In this document: one piece after another, positions 18,028 to 25,745 of the stretch | How positions within the stretch are numbered: position 1 is the first letter of the stretch | How the letters are laid out: the number at the start of each line of letters is the position of its first letter | From: JBBSBL01 sp038251325 | GTDB taxonomy: Bacteria > Actinomycetota > Thermoleophilia > Solirubrobacterales > Solirubrobacteraceae | Direction: 5' to 3' | NCBI GenBank assembly: GCA_038251325.1 | Contig: JBBSBL010000005.1 | Location: 18,327-82,326 of the forward strand | Length of the DNA: 64,000 nt | Made by a program: the position numbers and the translations under genes | Notes under the pieces: model-generated | What the model saw: only the letters and a program-made list of their open reading frames with translations | Told to the model about the DNA's origin: nothing | The model's database searches: none

Positions 18028-19589
18028 AGCCGGTCCCGCTCGGCGCAGCCGTCGTCCTCGCCGGCCTGCTCGTCTGGCGCTGGCGGCGGCTCGGCTGGGA
18101 GGGGCGCATCCTCGGCCTGATCGCGGTCGCCGGCTTCGCGGTATACGGCTCTGGCCTCGTCCACCCGCCCAACCTCGAGAAGCTCATCCGCGACCTGGGC
18201 CAGACGCTCGGCACGTGGACCTACCTGCTGGTCGGCGTGCTCGCCTTCCTGGAGACAGGCGCTTTCGTCGGGCTCGTCGCCCCCGGGGAGAGCGCGGTGA
18301 TGGTCGGCGGGCTCGTGGCCGGCCAGGGCGAGATCGACCTCTTCGTGCTCATCGCGATCGTGTGGTTCGCCGCGGTGGCCGGCGACGTCACCTCCTACTG
18401 GCTCGGGCACCGACTCGGCCGCGACTTCCTCCTGCGCCACGGGCGGCGAGTCCAGATCACGCCGGCCCGGCTCGAGTCGGTCGAGGGGTTCTTCCAGCGT
18501 CACGGGGGCGCGACGATCCTCATCGGTCGCTTCATCGGCCTCGTCCGCGCGCTCGCCCCGTTCGTGGCCGGCGCCTCCCGGATGTCCTTCCGCCGCTTCC
18601 TGCCCTACGACGTGATCGGCGCCGGCCTGTGGGCGACGACGTTCAGCGTGCTCGGCTACGTGTTCTGGAAGTCGTTCGACCGGCTGCTGGCCTTCGCCAA
18701 GCAGGGGGCGTTCGCCTTCGGCACCGCGGTCGCGGTGATCGTCGGCGCGATCGCCGCCTACCGCTGGCTGCGGGTGGCCGAGAACCGCGCCCGCCTGGAG
18801 GAGATCCTCGACGGCTGGGAGCGGCGACCGCTGCTGCGCCCGTTCGTCCGCGCGGCGCGCTGGTTGTGGTCGCGGGTCGTGCTCCCCGTGGTGCACGCGC
18901 TGGAGGGGCCGGCCCGCTTCGTCCGCGACCGGGTCACGCCCGGGCACCTCGGCCTCGAGCTCACCACGCTGCTCGCCGTCGGCGGCGTCGGGCTGTTCGG
19001 GTTCGTGGCCTACGGCGTCGCCGTGACGCAGGGCCGCCTGCCGGTCGGCGACAGCGCGGCGGCCGACCTCGTCGCGCGGCTGCACGCGGGCTGGGCCGTC
19101 GACGTGGCCAAGGTCGTGACCACGCTCGGGCTGACCGTGGTCGCGCTCCCGGTGGCGGCGGTCGCGGTCGCCTGGCTCGCCGCACGGCGCCATGCGCTCG
19201 AGGCCTGGGCGCTGGGCGCCGGCACGGCGTTGGCATTCGTCCTCTCGCCGGTGGCGAAGGCGGCGTTCGACCGCGAGCGCCCATCCGGCGGGCTCGTCGA
19301 CGCGGCGGGCGCGGCGTACCCGTCCGGGCACGCGGTCCACGCCGTCGCCTTCGTCGCGGTCGCCGTCGCCCTGCGCCATGCCGTCCCGAGCCTGGCCGCG
19401 CAGACGGCGACGATCGTCGTGGCGCTCGTCCTCGCCGCGGCGATCGGGCTCTCGCGGGTCTACCTCGGCGTCCACTGGCTCTCGGACGTGCTCGGGGGGT
19501 GGGGGCTCGGGGCGGCGGTCTACTCCGGCTGCGCGATCGTGGCGCTCGTCGTCGCCTTCATGCGTCACAATCGCGAGGCTCCGGCATGA
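18024..19589 (+). CDS. Fused VTT (DedA/SNARE-associated) and PAP2 phosphatase membrane protein
   Basis: A 521-aa polytopic protein. The N-terminal half (about 50-240) is a DedA/VTT domain with FVGLVAPGESAVMVGG and GRFIGLVRALAPFVAG. The C-terminal half (about 310-510) is a PAP2 phosphatase with KAAFDRERPSG, YPSGHAVH and SRVYLGVHWLSD, so all three catalytic motifs are intact. DedA proteins have been linked to undecaprenyl-phosphate recycling and PAP2 enzymes dephosphorylate lipid pyrophosphates. The fusion could therefore pair flipping with dephosphorylation. That role is inferred from the domains. Confidence 0.9.
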   Translation: MKPVPLGAAVVLAGLLVWRWRRLGWEGRILGLIAVAGFAVYGSGLVHPPNLEKLIRDLGQTLGTWTYLLVGVLAFLETGAFVGLVAPGESAVMVGGLVAGQGEIDLFVLIAIVWFAAVAGDVTSYWLGHRLGRDFLLRHGRRVQITPARLESVEGFFQRHGGATILIGRFIGLVRALAPFVAGASRMSFRRFLPYDVIGAGLWATTFSVLGYVFWKSFDRLLAFAKQGAFAFGTAVAVIVGAIAAYRWLRVAENRARLEEILDGWERRPLLRPFVRAARWLWSRVVLPVVHALEGPARFVRDRVTPGHLGLELTTLLAVGGVGLFGFVAYGVAVTQGRLPVGDSAAADLVARLHAGWAVDVAKVVTTLGLTVVALPVAAVAVAWLAARRHALEAWALGAGTALAFVLSPVAKAAFDRERPSGGLVDAAGAAYPSGHAVHAVAFVAVAVALRHAVPSLAAQTATIVVALVLAAAIGLSRVYLGVHWLSDVLGGWGLGAAVYSGCAIVALVVAFMRHNREAPA

Positions 19590-19810
19590 CCAACACCGCG
19601 ATCACGAACCTGGTCCTCGCCTGCGCGGCGGTCTTCGGCCTCGCGGCCTTCGTCTGGCTCATCGTCGTTCCGGCGGTGCAGTCCTACTCGCGCGGGTGGG
19701 AGCGGCTCGCCGCCGGCTTCCTCACGCTCTACGTGCTCGCCGCAGTGGTCGGGATCGGCGTCGCCGCCGGGGGCGCCGTCATCTACTACTGGCCCCAGGT
19801 CTTCGGGTAG
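19586..19810 (+). CDS. Small two-helix membrane protein
   Basis: A 74-aa protein with two hydrophobic helices (about 8-28 and 45-66) around a short SYSRGWERLA loop. It ends YYWPQVFG. I recognise no family. ATG 19586 overlaps the VTT/PAP2 stop in ATGA, so it is made with that protein and may be an accessory subunit. Confidence 0.8.
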   Translation: MTNTAITNLVLACAAVFGLAAFVWLIVVPAVQSYSRGWERLAAGFLTLYVLAAVVGIGVAAGGAVIYYWPQVFG

Positions 19811-19870
19811 ACCGCCGGCGCAGGCGGCCGCGGGGCGCGCCGCCGTGAGCGTCCGGCCCGCCTTCGCTCG

Positions 19871-19876
19871 TAGACT
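19871..19876 (+). promoter_or_regulatory. -10 box of the PucR-type regulator operon
   Basis: TAGACT ends 8 nt before ATG 19885. It would also drive the selenoprotein and cyclase genes downstream. Confidence 0.5.
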
Positions 19877-19884
19877 GGTCGGCC

Positions 19885-21126
19885 ATGTCCACGCCCGCCG
19901 GACCGCCGGTCCACGCGCCGGACCTCGATGCCCTGGAGTCCATCACCAGCGCGGTGGAGGACGGCGCGGGCGTGCCCGAGGTCGTCCGCGCCGCGGCCCG
20001 CGCGCTCGACGCCAGCCTCGTCCTGATCGACCACACGAGCGCCGTGCTCGCGGTCGCCGCCCGCAGTCCCGCGGACGAGTGCTCGCTCATGCGCGGCGGA
20101 GAGGATGTGCGCACGATCGAGCTGCGGGTGGCCGAGGCGGTCGTCGGGCAGCTGCGGATGCGCTGCCGCTCCGGCGAGCCCACCCCGGCGGTCCAGCGGC
20201 TGATCACCACGCTCGTCGCCTCGGAGGTCGAGCGGGTCCGGGCGCCGGAGCGCGCCTCCGCGGCGGCCGGCGGCGAGTTTCTCCGCGCGGCCCTCGCCGG
20301 GGAGATCTCCGACCCCGCCGCCCTCGTCGCCCGCGGGCAGGAGCTCGGCCTCGACCTCGCCTCCGGCGCGAGCGTCGTTGTGGCCCGCGCCCACCCGCAC
20401 GTCCCGGCCGAGGACGACTGGCGCCCGCGCCTGCTGGCGATCGCCGACCGCGGCGCGCGCTCGGCGGCGCCCGGCGCGGTGACCGCGCCGGCGGCGGAGG
20501 ACGCCGGCGAGGTCACGATCGTCGTTCCCGATTCCGACGGCGAGGCCGGGCGGCGCGTCGCGCAGACGGTGCTGCGCGAGCTCGAGGCCGGGCTGCCCGG
20601 CTTCTCCTTCGCGCTCGGCCGCAGCGGCCACGCCGCCGATCCCGCGGACCTCGCCCGCGCCGGCAAGGAGGCGCTGCTCGCCGCCAACGTCGTCGAGGGG
20701 GAGGAGGAGCGCGCGCTGCTGGCCTTCGAGGACACCGGGGCCTACCGGCTCGTCCTGCGGGCCATGAGCGAGGATCCGGCCGAGCTGCGGCGCTTCTACG
20801 CCGACACCGTCGAGCCGCTGGTCGCCTACGACGAGCAGTACGAGACGAACCTCGTCGGCACCCTGGAGACGTTCCTCGACTGCGACGGCAACGTCCAGGC
20901 CACCGCGGCCAAGCTCTTCACCCACCGCCACACCGTGCGCTACCGCCTCGAGCGGGCGCGGGAGCTCTCGGGTCTCGACGTCGGTTCCACCGACGGTCGT
21001 GAGAAGCTCTCGCTCGGGCTCAAGGCGATGCGCGTGCTGGGGATCGCCGCGCCGCGCGGGCCGGCCAGCGAGAAGGGCGCGGAGGCCGGGCGCGTGCCCC
21101 GCGAGCGGCCGGCCGGCCGCGGCTGA
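19885..21126 (+). CDS. PucR/CdaR-type helix-turn-helix regulator
   Basis: A 413-aa regulator. The N-terminal part (about 15-125) looks like a GAF-type sensor, a GGDEF-like middle segment follows, and the C-terminal PucR HTH contains LETFLDCDGNVQATAAKLFTHRHTVRYRLERARELSG. PucR proteins control purine or other catabolic genes in response to small ligands. Its gene is only 7 nt upstream of the UGA-containing peroxiredoxin-like gene, so it probably belongs to the same operon and may regulate it. A GTG/Arg-rich tail extends beyond the HTH. Confidence 0.88.
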   Translation: MSTPAGPPVHAPDLDALESITSAVEDGAGVPEVVRAAARALDASLVLIDHTSAVLAVAARSPADECSLMRGGEDVRTIELRVAEAVVGQLRMRCRSGEPTPAVQRLITTLVASEVERVRAPERASAAAGGEFLRAALAGEISDPAALVARGQELGLDLASGASVVVARAHPHVPAEDDWRPRLLAIADRGARSAAPGAVTAPAAEDAGEVTIVVPDSDGEAGRRVAQTVLRELEAGLPGFSFALGRSGHAADPADLARAGKEALLAANVVEGEEERALLAFEDTGAYRLVLRAMSEDPAELRRFYADTVEPLVAYDEQYETNLVGTLETFLDCDGNVQATAAKLFTHRHTVRYRLERARELSGLDVGSTDGREKLSLGLKAMRVLGIAAPRGPASEKGAEAGRVPRERPAGRG

Positions 21127-21133
21127 GGCGCTC

Positions 21134-21691
21134 GTGACCGGGGGCCTCGCTCAGGTCGTGGCGGTGGGCGACCCGCTGCCGGGTGGGATCGGGCTACTGG
21201 CGGCCGACGGGTCGCCGGTCTCGCTCGGCGCGTTCCGCGGCGAGGCGACGCTCCTGGTCTTCCTCCGCCACCTCGGCTGACTGCCCTGCCGCGAGCACCT
21301 CGTGGAGGTGGCTGGGCGACGGGACGAGCTGGCGGTGCGCATCGCGGCGATCGGCTTCGAGCGGCCGGCGGTCCTGCGGCGCTACCGCGACGGGCTCGGA
21401 CTCGACGTCGAGCTCTACACCGACCCGGAGCGGACGGCGTACGCGGCGTTCGGCTTCGTGCGCGGCTCGGTGGCGCGGGTCTGGCTCGATCCGCGGGTGT
21501 GGGCCCGCTACGCCGACCTGCTGCGGCGCGGGCGGCGCATCGAGCGCGTCGGGTCGGACACCCTCCAGCTCGGCGGCGACATCGTCGTGGGGACCGACGG
21601 GCGGGTCCGCTGGATCCACCGCAGCACGGGTCCCGGTGACCGCCCGTCCTTCGCCGCGGTACGGGCCGCGTGCGAGGATGCGCGGCGATGA
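21134..21691 (+). CDS. Putative selenoprotein: peroxiredoxin-like AhpC/TSA-2 family protein with in-frame UGA (Sec49)
   Basis: Read through the UGA at 21278-21280, this is a 185-aa thioredoxin-fold protein. Before the UGA are VGDPLPG, then the strand LLVFLRHLG; after it are LPCREHLVEVAGRRDEL and ELYTDPERTAYAAFGF. Cys relatives carry RHFGCxxCRE, so the UGA sits exactly at the first catalytic Cys, giving U49-L-P-C52. Both flanks are in one frame, and the downstream TGA overlaps the next gene in ATGA, which argues that the whole frame is translated. A SECIS-like hairpin follows the UGA. The expected role is thiol-dependent peroxide or disulfide reduction in the cytoplasm. A nonsense pseudogene is the alternative. 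Confidence 0.85.
21278..21280 (+). other. In-frame UGA, predicted selenocysteine codon
   Basis: TGA occupies codon 49 of the peroxiredoxin-like gene, at the resolving/peroxidatic pair position (UxxC). Without recoding, translation would give a 48-aa stub ending FLRHLG. Confidence 0.85.
21281..21317 (+). promoter_or_regulatory. Bacterial SECIS-like hairpin
   Basis: The lower stem is GCCC-U-GCC (21283-21290) paired with GGC-U-GGGC (21310-21317), leaving one U.U mismatch. The six bases 21291-21296 bulge on the 5' side. The apical stem ACCTC (21297-21301) pairs with GAGGT (21305-21309) around a 3-nt GUG loop. The loop starts 21 nt after the UGA and its first base is G. Both features agree with the known bacterial SECIS rules (short apical loop, early G, roughly 16-37 nt from the UGA). 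Confidence 0.8.
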
Positions 21692-22449
21692 GGTACGTCG
21701 ACCTGTCGGCGACGATCGAGCCGAGCCCGGCGGAGCTTCCGGACCTCCTGCGCACCGATCTCGAATACGCCGATCACGCGGCCGGGGCGGTTGACATCGA
21801 GACCCTGCTCGGCGTTCCCCCGGCGCTGCTGCGCGACGGGGAGGGCTGGGCGGTGGAGACGTTCACCCGCCTGGGGACGCACAACACGACCCACGTCGAC
21901 GCGCCCTGGCACTACAACTCGACGGTCGGCGGCGCGCCCGCCGCGACGATCGACGAGCTGCCCCTCGACTGGTTCCACGGGCCGGGCGTCGTGCTCGACG
22001 CGACCGGCAAGGCCGACGGCGAGGCTCTCACCGTCGACGAGGTGGAGGGGGAGCTCGCGCGGATCGGCCACGAGCTGAGCGGGGGCGAGGTCGTCCTCGT
22101 GCGCACCGGCCGCGACGCGTTCTACGGGGAGCCGGACTACGTGGCGCGCGGGCCCGGCGTCAGCGCCGAGGCCACCGTCTGGCTCTGCGATCGCGGGATC
22201 CGCCTCATGGGCATCGACGCGTGGGGCTGGGACGCGCCGCTCCATCTCCAGGCCGAGGCCGCGAAGGCCGCCGGGACGCCCGGGGTCTTCTGGGCCGCCC
22301 ACCAGTGCGACCGGGCCTACTGCCAGATCGAGCGTCTCGTGAACCTCGCCGCGCTGCCGCCGCACGGGTTCGAGGTCGCCGCGTTCCCGCTCAAGGTGAA
22401 GCGGGGCAGCGCCGGCCCGGCGCGCGTCGTGGCGATCGTGCCCGGGTAG
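21688..22449 (+). CDS. Cyclase-family (kynurenine formamidase-like) hydrolase
   Basis: A 253-aa metal-dependent hydrolase of the cyclase/KynB superfamily. The metal motif is LGTHNTTHVDAPWHY, a variant of HxGTHxDxPxH. GVVLDATGKADG, VLVRTGRD and GIDAWGWDAP follow family order. Members hydrolyse formyl-kynurenine, isatin or related amides; the substrate here is unknown. ATG 21688 overlaps the selenoprotein stop by 4 bp, so the two proteins are made together. VWLCDRGIRLMGID suggests an intact C-terminal half. Confidence 0.88.
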   Translation: MRYVDLSATIEPSPAELPDLLRTDLEYADHAAGAVDIETLLGVPPALLRDGEGWAVETFTRLGTHNTTHVDAPWHYNSTVGGAPAATIDELPLDWFHGPGVVLDATGKADGEALTVDEVEGELARIGHELSGGEVVLVRTGRDAFYGEPDYVARGPGVSAEATVWLCDRGIRLMGIDAWGWDAPLHLQAEAAKAAGTPGVFWAAHQCDRAYCQIERLVNLAALPPHGFEVAAFPLKVKRGSAGPARVVAIVPG

Positions 22450-22464
22450 CGCGACGGGCGCGCG

Positions 22465-24279
22465 CTACCGCGCGAGCACCGGGCGCACCACGCCGCGCGC
22501 GCCCGGCCGCTCGCGCGTCGGCAGCTCGACCGCCAGCTTCGTGACCCGCACCGTGAAGCTGCCGTTGCTCTTGCGGAAGTAACGCGCGTCGCTGCCGAGC
22601 AGCTCGACCCGGGCGACGTGCCCCGCCGGGAAGCGGTACCCGTTGCCGTTGAGCTGGAAGAGCAGCGTGCCGCGCTGGTTGTCGCGCAGCCGGTAGACCG
22701 CGCGGGCCACCAGCAGCCGCTTGCCGCCCGAGACGTCCCACAGCCGCGCGGCGATCTCGCCGTAGCGCCCGCTCGTGCGGATCTGCGCGCGGACGGTCGG
22801 GCGGCCGAGCAGCGTGAAGCCGCGGCTCCGGGTCTGGGCGACCGCCGCGCCGGGCTCGCGCTCGTCGGGCACGGTGGCGCAGGCGTCGGTGGCGCCGGTG
22901 TCGCTCGTCCCGGTGATCGGGTCGAAGACCTTGGCCACGGCGGGATCGCCGCCCGCGGAGTCGATCGTCTGCGCGACGCGCGCGCCGAGGCGCACCGCCC
23001 CGGGGTGGAGCGCGGCCCACGAGCGGGCGACGAACGGGGTGCCGGCCGGCGCGAGCTTCGGACACGTCTGGAGGCCGGCGCTCACCTCGCCGTCGCGCGG
23101 GCCGCCACGCCGGCCGCGCAGGACGCGGTCGAGGAAGGCAATGCCGCGCCGGGCATCGAACGCGGCCGTCTGCGCCTTGTTCGACCCGCGGTTGTGCCCG
23201 AGGTCGCCGAGCTGGAGGGACACGAAGTCGTGGCGCCGGAGCCCGCGGACGTAGTTGTAGACCTTCACTCCCTCGGTGCTCGGGAAGAGGTCGTCGGTCC
23301 AGCCCTGCTCGATGAGCAGCGGCGCGGGACGCCGGCCGATCGAGTAGGCGCCGTGGAAGCGGTAGATCTCGTCGAGCGCCCGCTTCGCGGCCGCGGTGTA
23401 GGGCTCGCCCGCCGAGGTCAGCTGGCGCCACGTCCCGAGATCGGCCCCAGGGTCGACCCCGGGGCCGGCGTAGTAGCCGGCGAGGTTGCCGGCGATGTAC
23501 AGGCCGTCGATGTAGCTCGCGATCGACACGCCGACGGGCGCGCGGCTGTCGCGGGCGCCGAAGGGGCGGAAGTCGAGGAAACGGCCGTTGGGCGTGAGCG
23601 CGCTCACGAGATCCGACCACGGCCAGCGAGGCCACGCGGCGGCGATCCGCAGCGGCGTGCCGCGCGGGCTGCGCCAGGGGGCGAAGCGGCCGTCGGGCAG
23701 CCGGATCCGGTCGCGCAGGAAGGCGAGCTCCATGCTCTGGCCACCGCCGTAGGAGACGCCGGTCGCGCCGAGCGCGCGCGGCGCGGCGATCCCCTGATCG
23801 ACGAGGCGGCCGAGGAGCGTCTGCACGTCGCGCGCCTCGTAGCGCTGGTCGCCGAGATGGACCCAGCCCCTGGAGCAGCCCGGGCTCGTGCGGTAGTCGA
23901 CCCCGCCGGGCTGGCCGCACGAGCGCCCGAAGCCGCGGGCGGAGAGGTTCACCACGGCGTAGCCGCGACGGGCGAAGCCGGTGTTCGAGTAGTCCCCGCC
24001 GCGCTCGAAGTCCGTCTTCGTGTTGCCGTAGCCGTGGAGCATCACGATCGTCGGCCACGGCCCGCGGCCGGTGGCCGGAAGCGTCACGTCGGCGTCGATC
24101 GGCGTGCCGTCCCAGCTCGGCACCCGCTGCGCCAGCGTCGTCGCCGGGCAGAAGCGGACCCCGTCCTGCGCGGCGCACGGGTTGCCGAACGGCGTCGGGG
24201 TGGTTCCGGCCAGGGCGGCCGGGGCGGTGGCGAGCGCCGCGACGGCGGCGGCGGTGAAGACGAGAAGGGCTCGGCGCAT
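22465..24279 (-). CDS. Secreted CocE/NonD-family alpha/beta hydrolase (X-prolyl dipeptidyl-peptidase-like)
   Basis: A 604-aa exported hydrolase. The signal peptide is MRRALLVFTAAAVAALATAP with cleavage near ALA-G. The alpha/beta-hydrolase core has VMLHGYG and the nucleophile elbow GVSYGGGQS. Candidate acid and base are in EQGWTDDLFP and GDLGHNRG. The C-terminal third is the beta-sandwich found in X-Pro peptidases and cocaine esterase. Such enzymes cleave esters or Pro-containing peptides outside the cell. It ends 15 bp from the convergent cyclase gene and looks monocistronic. Confidence 0.88.
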   Translation of the reverse strand: MRRALLVFTAAAVAALATAPAALAGTTPTPFGNPCAAQDGVRFCPATTLAQRVPSWDGTPIDADVTLPATGRGPWPTIVMLHGYGNTKTDFERGGDYSNTGFARRGYAVVNLSARGFGRSCGQPGGVDYRTSPGCSRGWVHLGDQRYEARDVQTLLGRLVDQGIAAPRALGATGVSYGGGQSMELAFLRDRIRLPDGRFAPWRSPRGTPLRIAAAWPRWPWSDLVSALTPNGRFLDFRPFGARDSRAPVGVSIASYIDGLYIAGNLAGYYAGPGVDPGADLGTWRQLTSAGEPYTAAAKRALDEIYRFHGAYSIGRRPAPLLIEQGWTDDLFPSTEGVKVYNYVRGLRRHDFVSLQLGDLGHNRGSNKAQTAAFDARRGIAFLDRVLRGRRGGPRDGEVSAGLQTCPKLAPAGTPFVARSWAALHPGAVRLGARVAQTIDSAGGDPAVAKVFDPITGTSDTGATDACATVPDEREPGAAVAQTRSRGFTLLGRPTVRAQIRTSGRYGEIAARLWDVSGGKRLLVARAVYRLRDNQRGTLLFQLNGNGYRFPAGHVARVELLGSDARYFRKSNGSFTVRVTKLAVELPTRERPGARGVVRPVLAR

Positions 24280-24362
24280 GGGGCGGTGGGGCTCCTGGTG
24301 CGGAGGGACGGGGCGACGGCGGCACCGCATACGAGCCCCCCGGACCGGCGCGCCGGCTCGGG

Positions 24363-25745
24363 TCAGCCGGCGGGCACGAGCGGCAGGAGCTCCTGCAGGC
24401 GCCGGTTCTCCTCGGGGTCGAGCACGGAGTGCTGCGCGCAGGCGGGCACGAGCTCCCCGGTCTCCGGGTGCGCCATCGCGTAGGAGCAGGCGGCCAGGCG
24501 CTCCTGCGTCGCTCGGACGTCGGGATCCTCGGCCACCTCGCCGCGCCGCGTCGCCGCCCACGCCGGTCGCACGAGCCGCCCGTCCATGAAGGAGTGCATG
24601 ACGAAGGTCAGCGCGCGCGGGCGCTCGCGGGCGAGCGGCACGAGCCCGGCGCGCGCGGCGAAGCGCCCCGCCCACCGCACTGCGCTCGCGAGCATCGCCG
24701 GATGCCGGCCGAAGGCGCGCGCGAGCCTCGGGGCCAGCAGTGCCGGAGGCACGTCGAAGTCCATGCCGCCGAAGGTCGCGAAGAAGCGGTCGCGCGCGGC
24801 GTGGTCGGCGGCGACGCCGTCGTCGAGGATCGGGACCCAGCGCTCGCCGACCAGTGCCCCGTAGGCGGTGCGGTTGCAGCGCTCGTCGCCGATCTGCAGG
24901 ACCCGGAAGGGCAGCCGCGCGCCGGCGCCGCGCTCGATCTCCCGCCACACCTCTTCGCCCGAGGACGAGCGGTAGTCCTCCCGCCAGCGCCGCTCGTTCC
25001 CGATGAAGGCCGCGGGCTGGAAGGAGAACATGCGAAAGCCCATGTCCCGGCAGTCGCGGATCACCTCGGCGACCTGGTCGAGGTTGCGCGGGGTCACGGT
25101 CATGTTGTGCGCGAGGTAGTGGGTGACGCCGTGCTCGCGCTGCAGGCGGGCGAACATCGCGCAGAAGCGCTCGCGGTGCGCGTTGAGGTCGCGCTCGCGT
25201 GCCGCCCGCTTGATCCCCCGCCGCCCGAACATCATCGAGTCGAAGTGGCCGGCGAAGCTCAGGTGGCGAAGGCGCGGCGTCCCGTCGGGGGAGAGCGCGA
25301 GGCGCTCGAGGTAGTCGTAGTCGAAGTCGCCGTGGCTCATGCTCATCGGCTTGCGGCCGTGGCGGCGCATCAGCAGCAGCGCCTCCGCGTGGTCGTCGGG
25401 GGAGAGGAGCGTCACCTCGCCGCCGATGAGCTGCGCGTTCTGGCCCGGGCCGCGGCGCTCTCGCAGCAGCGCCATCTGCTCGTCGATCCCGGCGAGCGTG
25501 TGCGCGCCGTCGGTGCGCACACGGTTGGCCTCCCGCGCGTGGTAGCACGGGGTGCAGGCGAGGTCGCAGCGCGGGAAGACGCCGTGGGTGCCCTCGCACC
25601 CGGCGGTCCGCCGACCCAGCGCCTGGGTCGGGGTCTTGACGTGCGCGGGCAGCTCCTCCCAGCGACGGGCGAGCGCGGCCTCGAGGTCCGCCGGCTGGGG
25701 CCGGGTCGCGACCTCGAGTGCGTGCAGCCGGGCCCGTAAGCTCAT
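24363..25745 (-). CDS. Radical SAM enzyme of unknown function
   Basis: A 460-aa protein. The [4Fe-4S]/SAM motif CDLACTPC (CxxxCxxC) is near residue 59. IGGEVTLLSPDD is the SAM-binding GGE strand. A further Cys pair near the C-terminus (CSYAMAHPETGELVPACAQHS) could ligate another cluster. It does not match the MoaA, PQQ or ArsS signatures I know. ATG 25745 overlaps the stop of the flavin oxidoreductase gene (ATGA), so the two are co-translated, and they face a second radical SAM operon across a 179-bp promoter region. Confidence 0.85.
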   Translation of the reverse strand: MSLRARLHALEVATRPQPADLEAALARRWEELPAHVKTPTQALGRRTAGCEGTHGVFPRCDLACTPCYHAREANRVRTDGAHTLAGIDEQMALLRERRGPGQNAQLIGGEVTLLSPDDHAEALLLMRRHGRKPMSMSHGDFDYDYLERLALSPDGTPRLRHLSFAGHFDSMMFGRRGIKRAARERDLNAHRERFCAMFARLQREHGVTHYLAHNMTVTPRNLDQVAEVIRDCRDMGFRMFSFQPAAFIGNERRWREDYRSSSGEEVWREIERGAGARLPFRVLQIGDERCNRTAYGALVGERWVPILDDGVAADHAARDRFFATFGGMDFDVPPALLAPRLARAFGRHPAMLASAVRWAGRFAARAGLVPLARERPRALTFVMHSFMDGRLVRPAWAATRRGEVAEDPDVRATQERLAACSYAMAHPETGELVPACAQHSVLDPEENRRLQELLPLVPAG

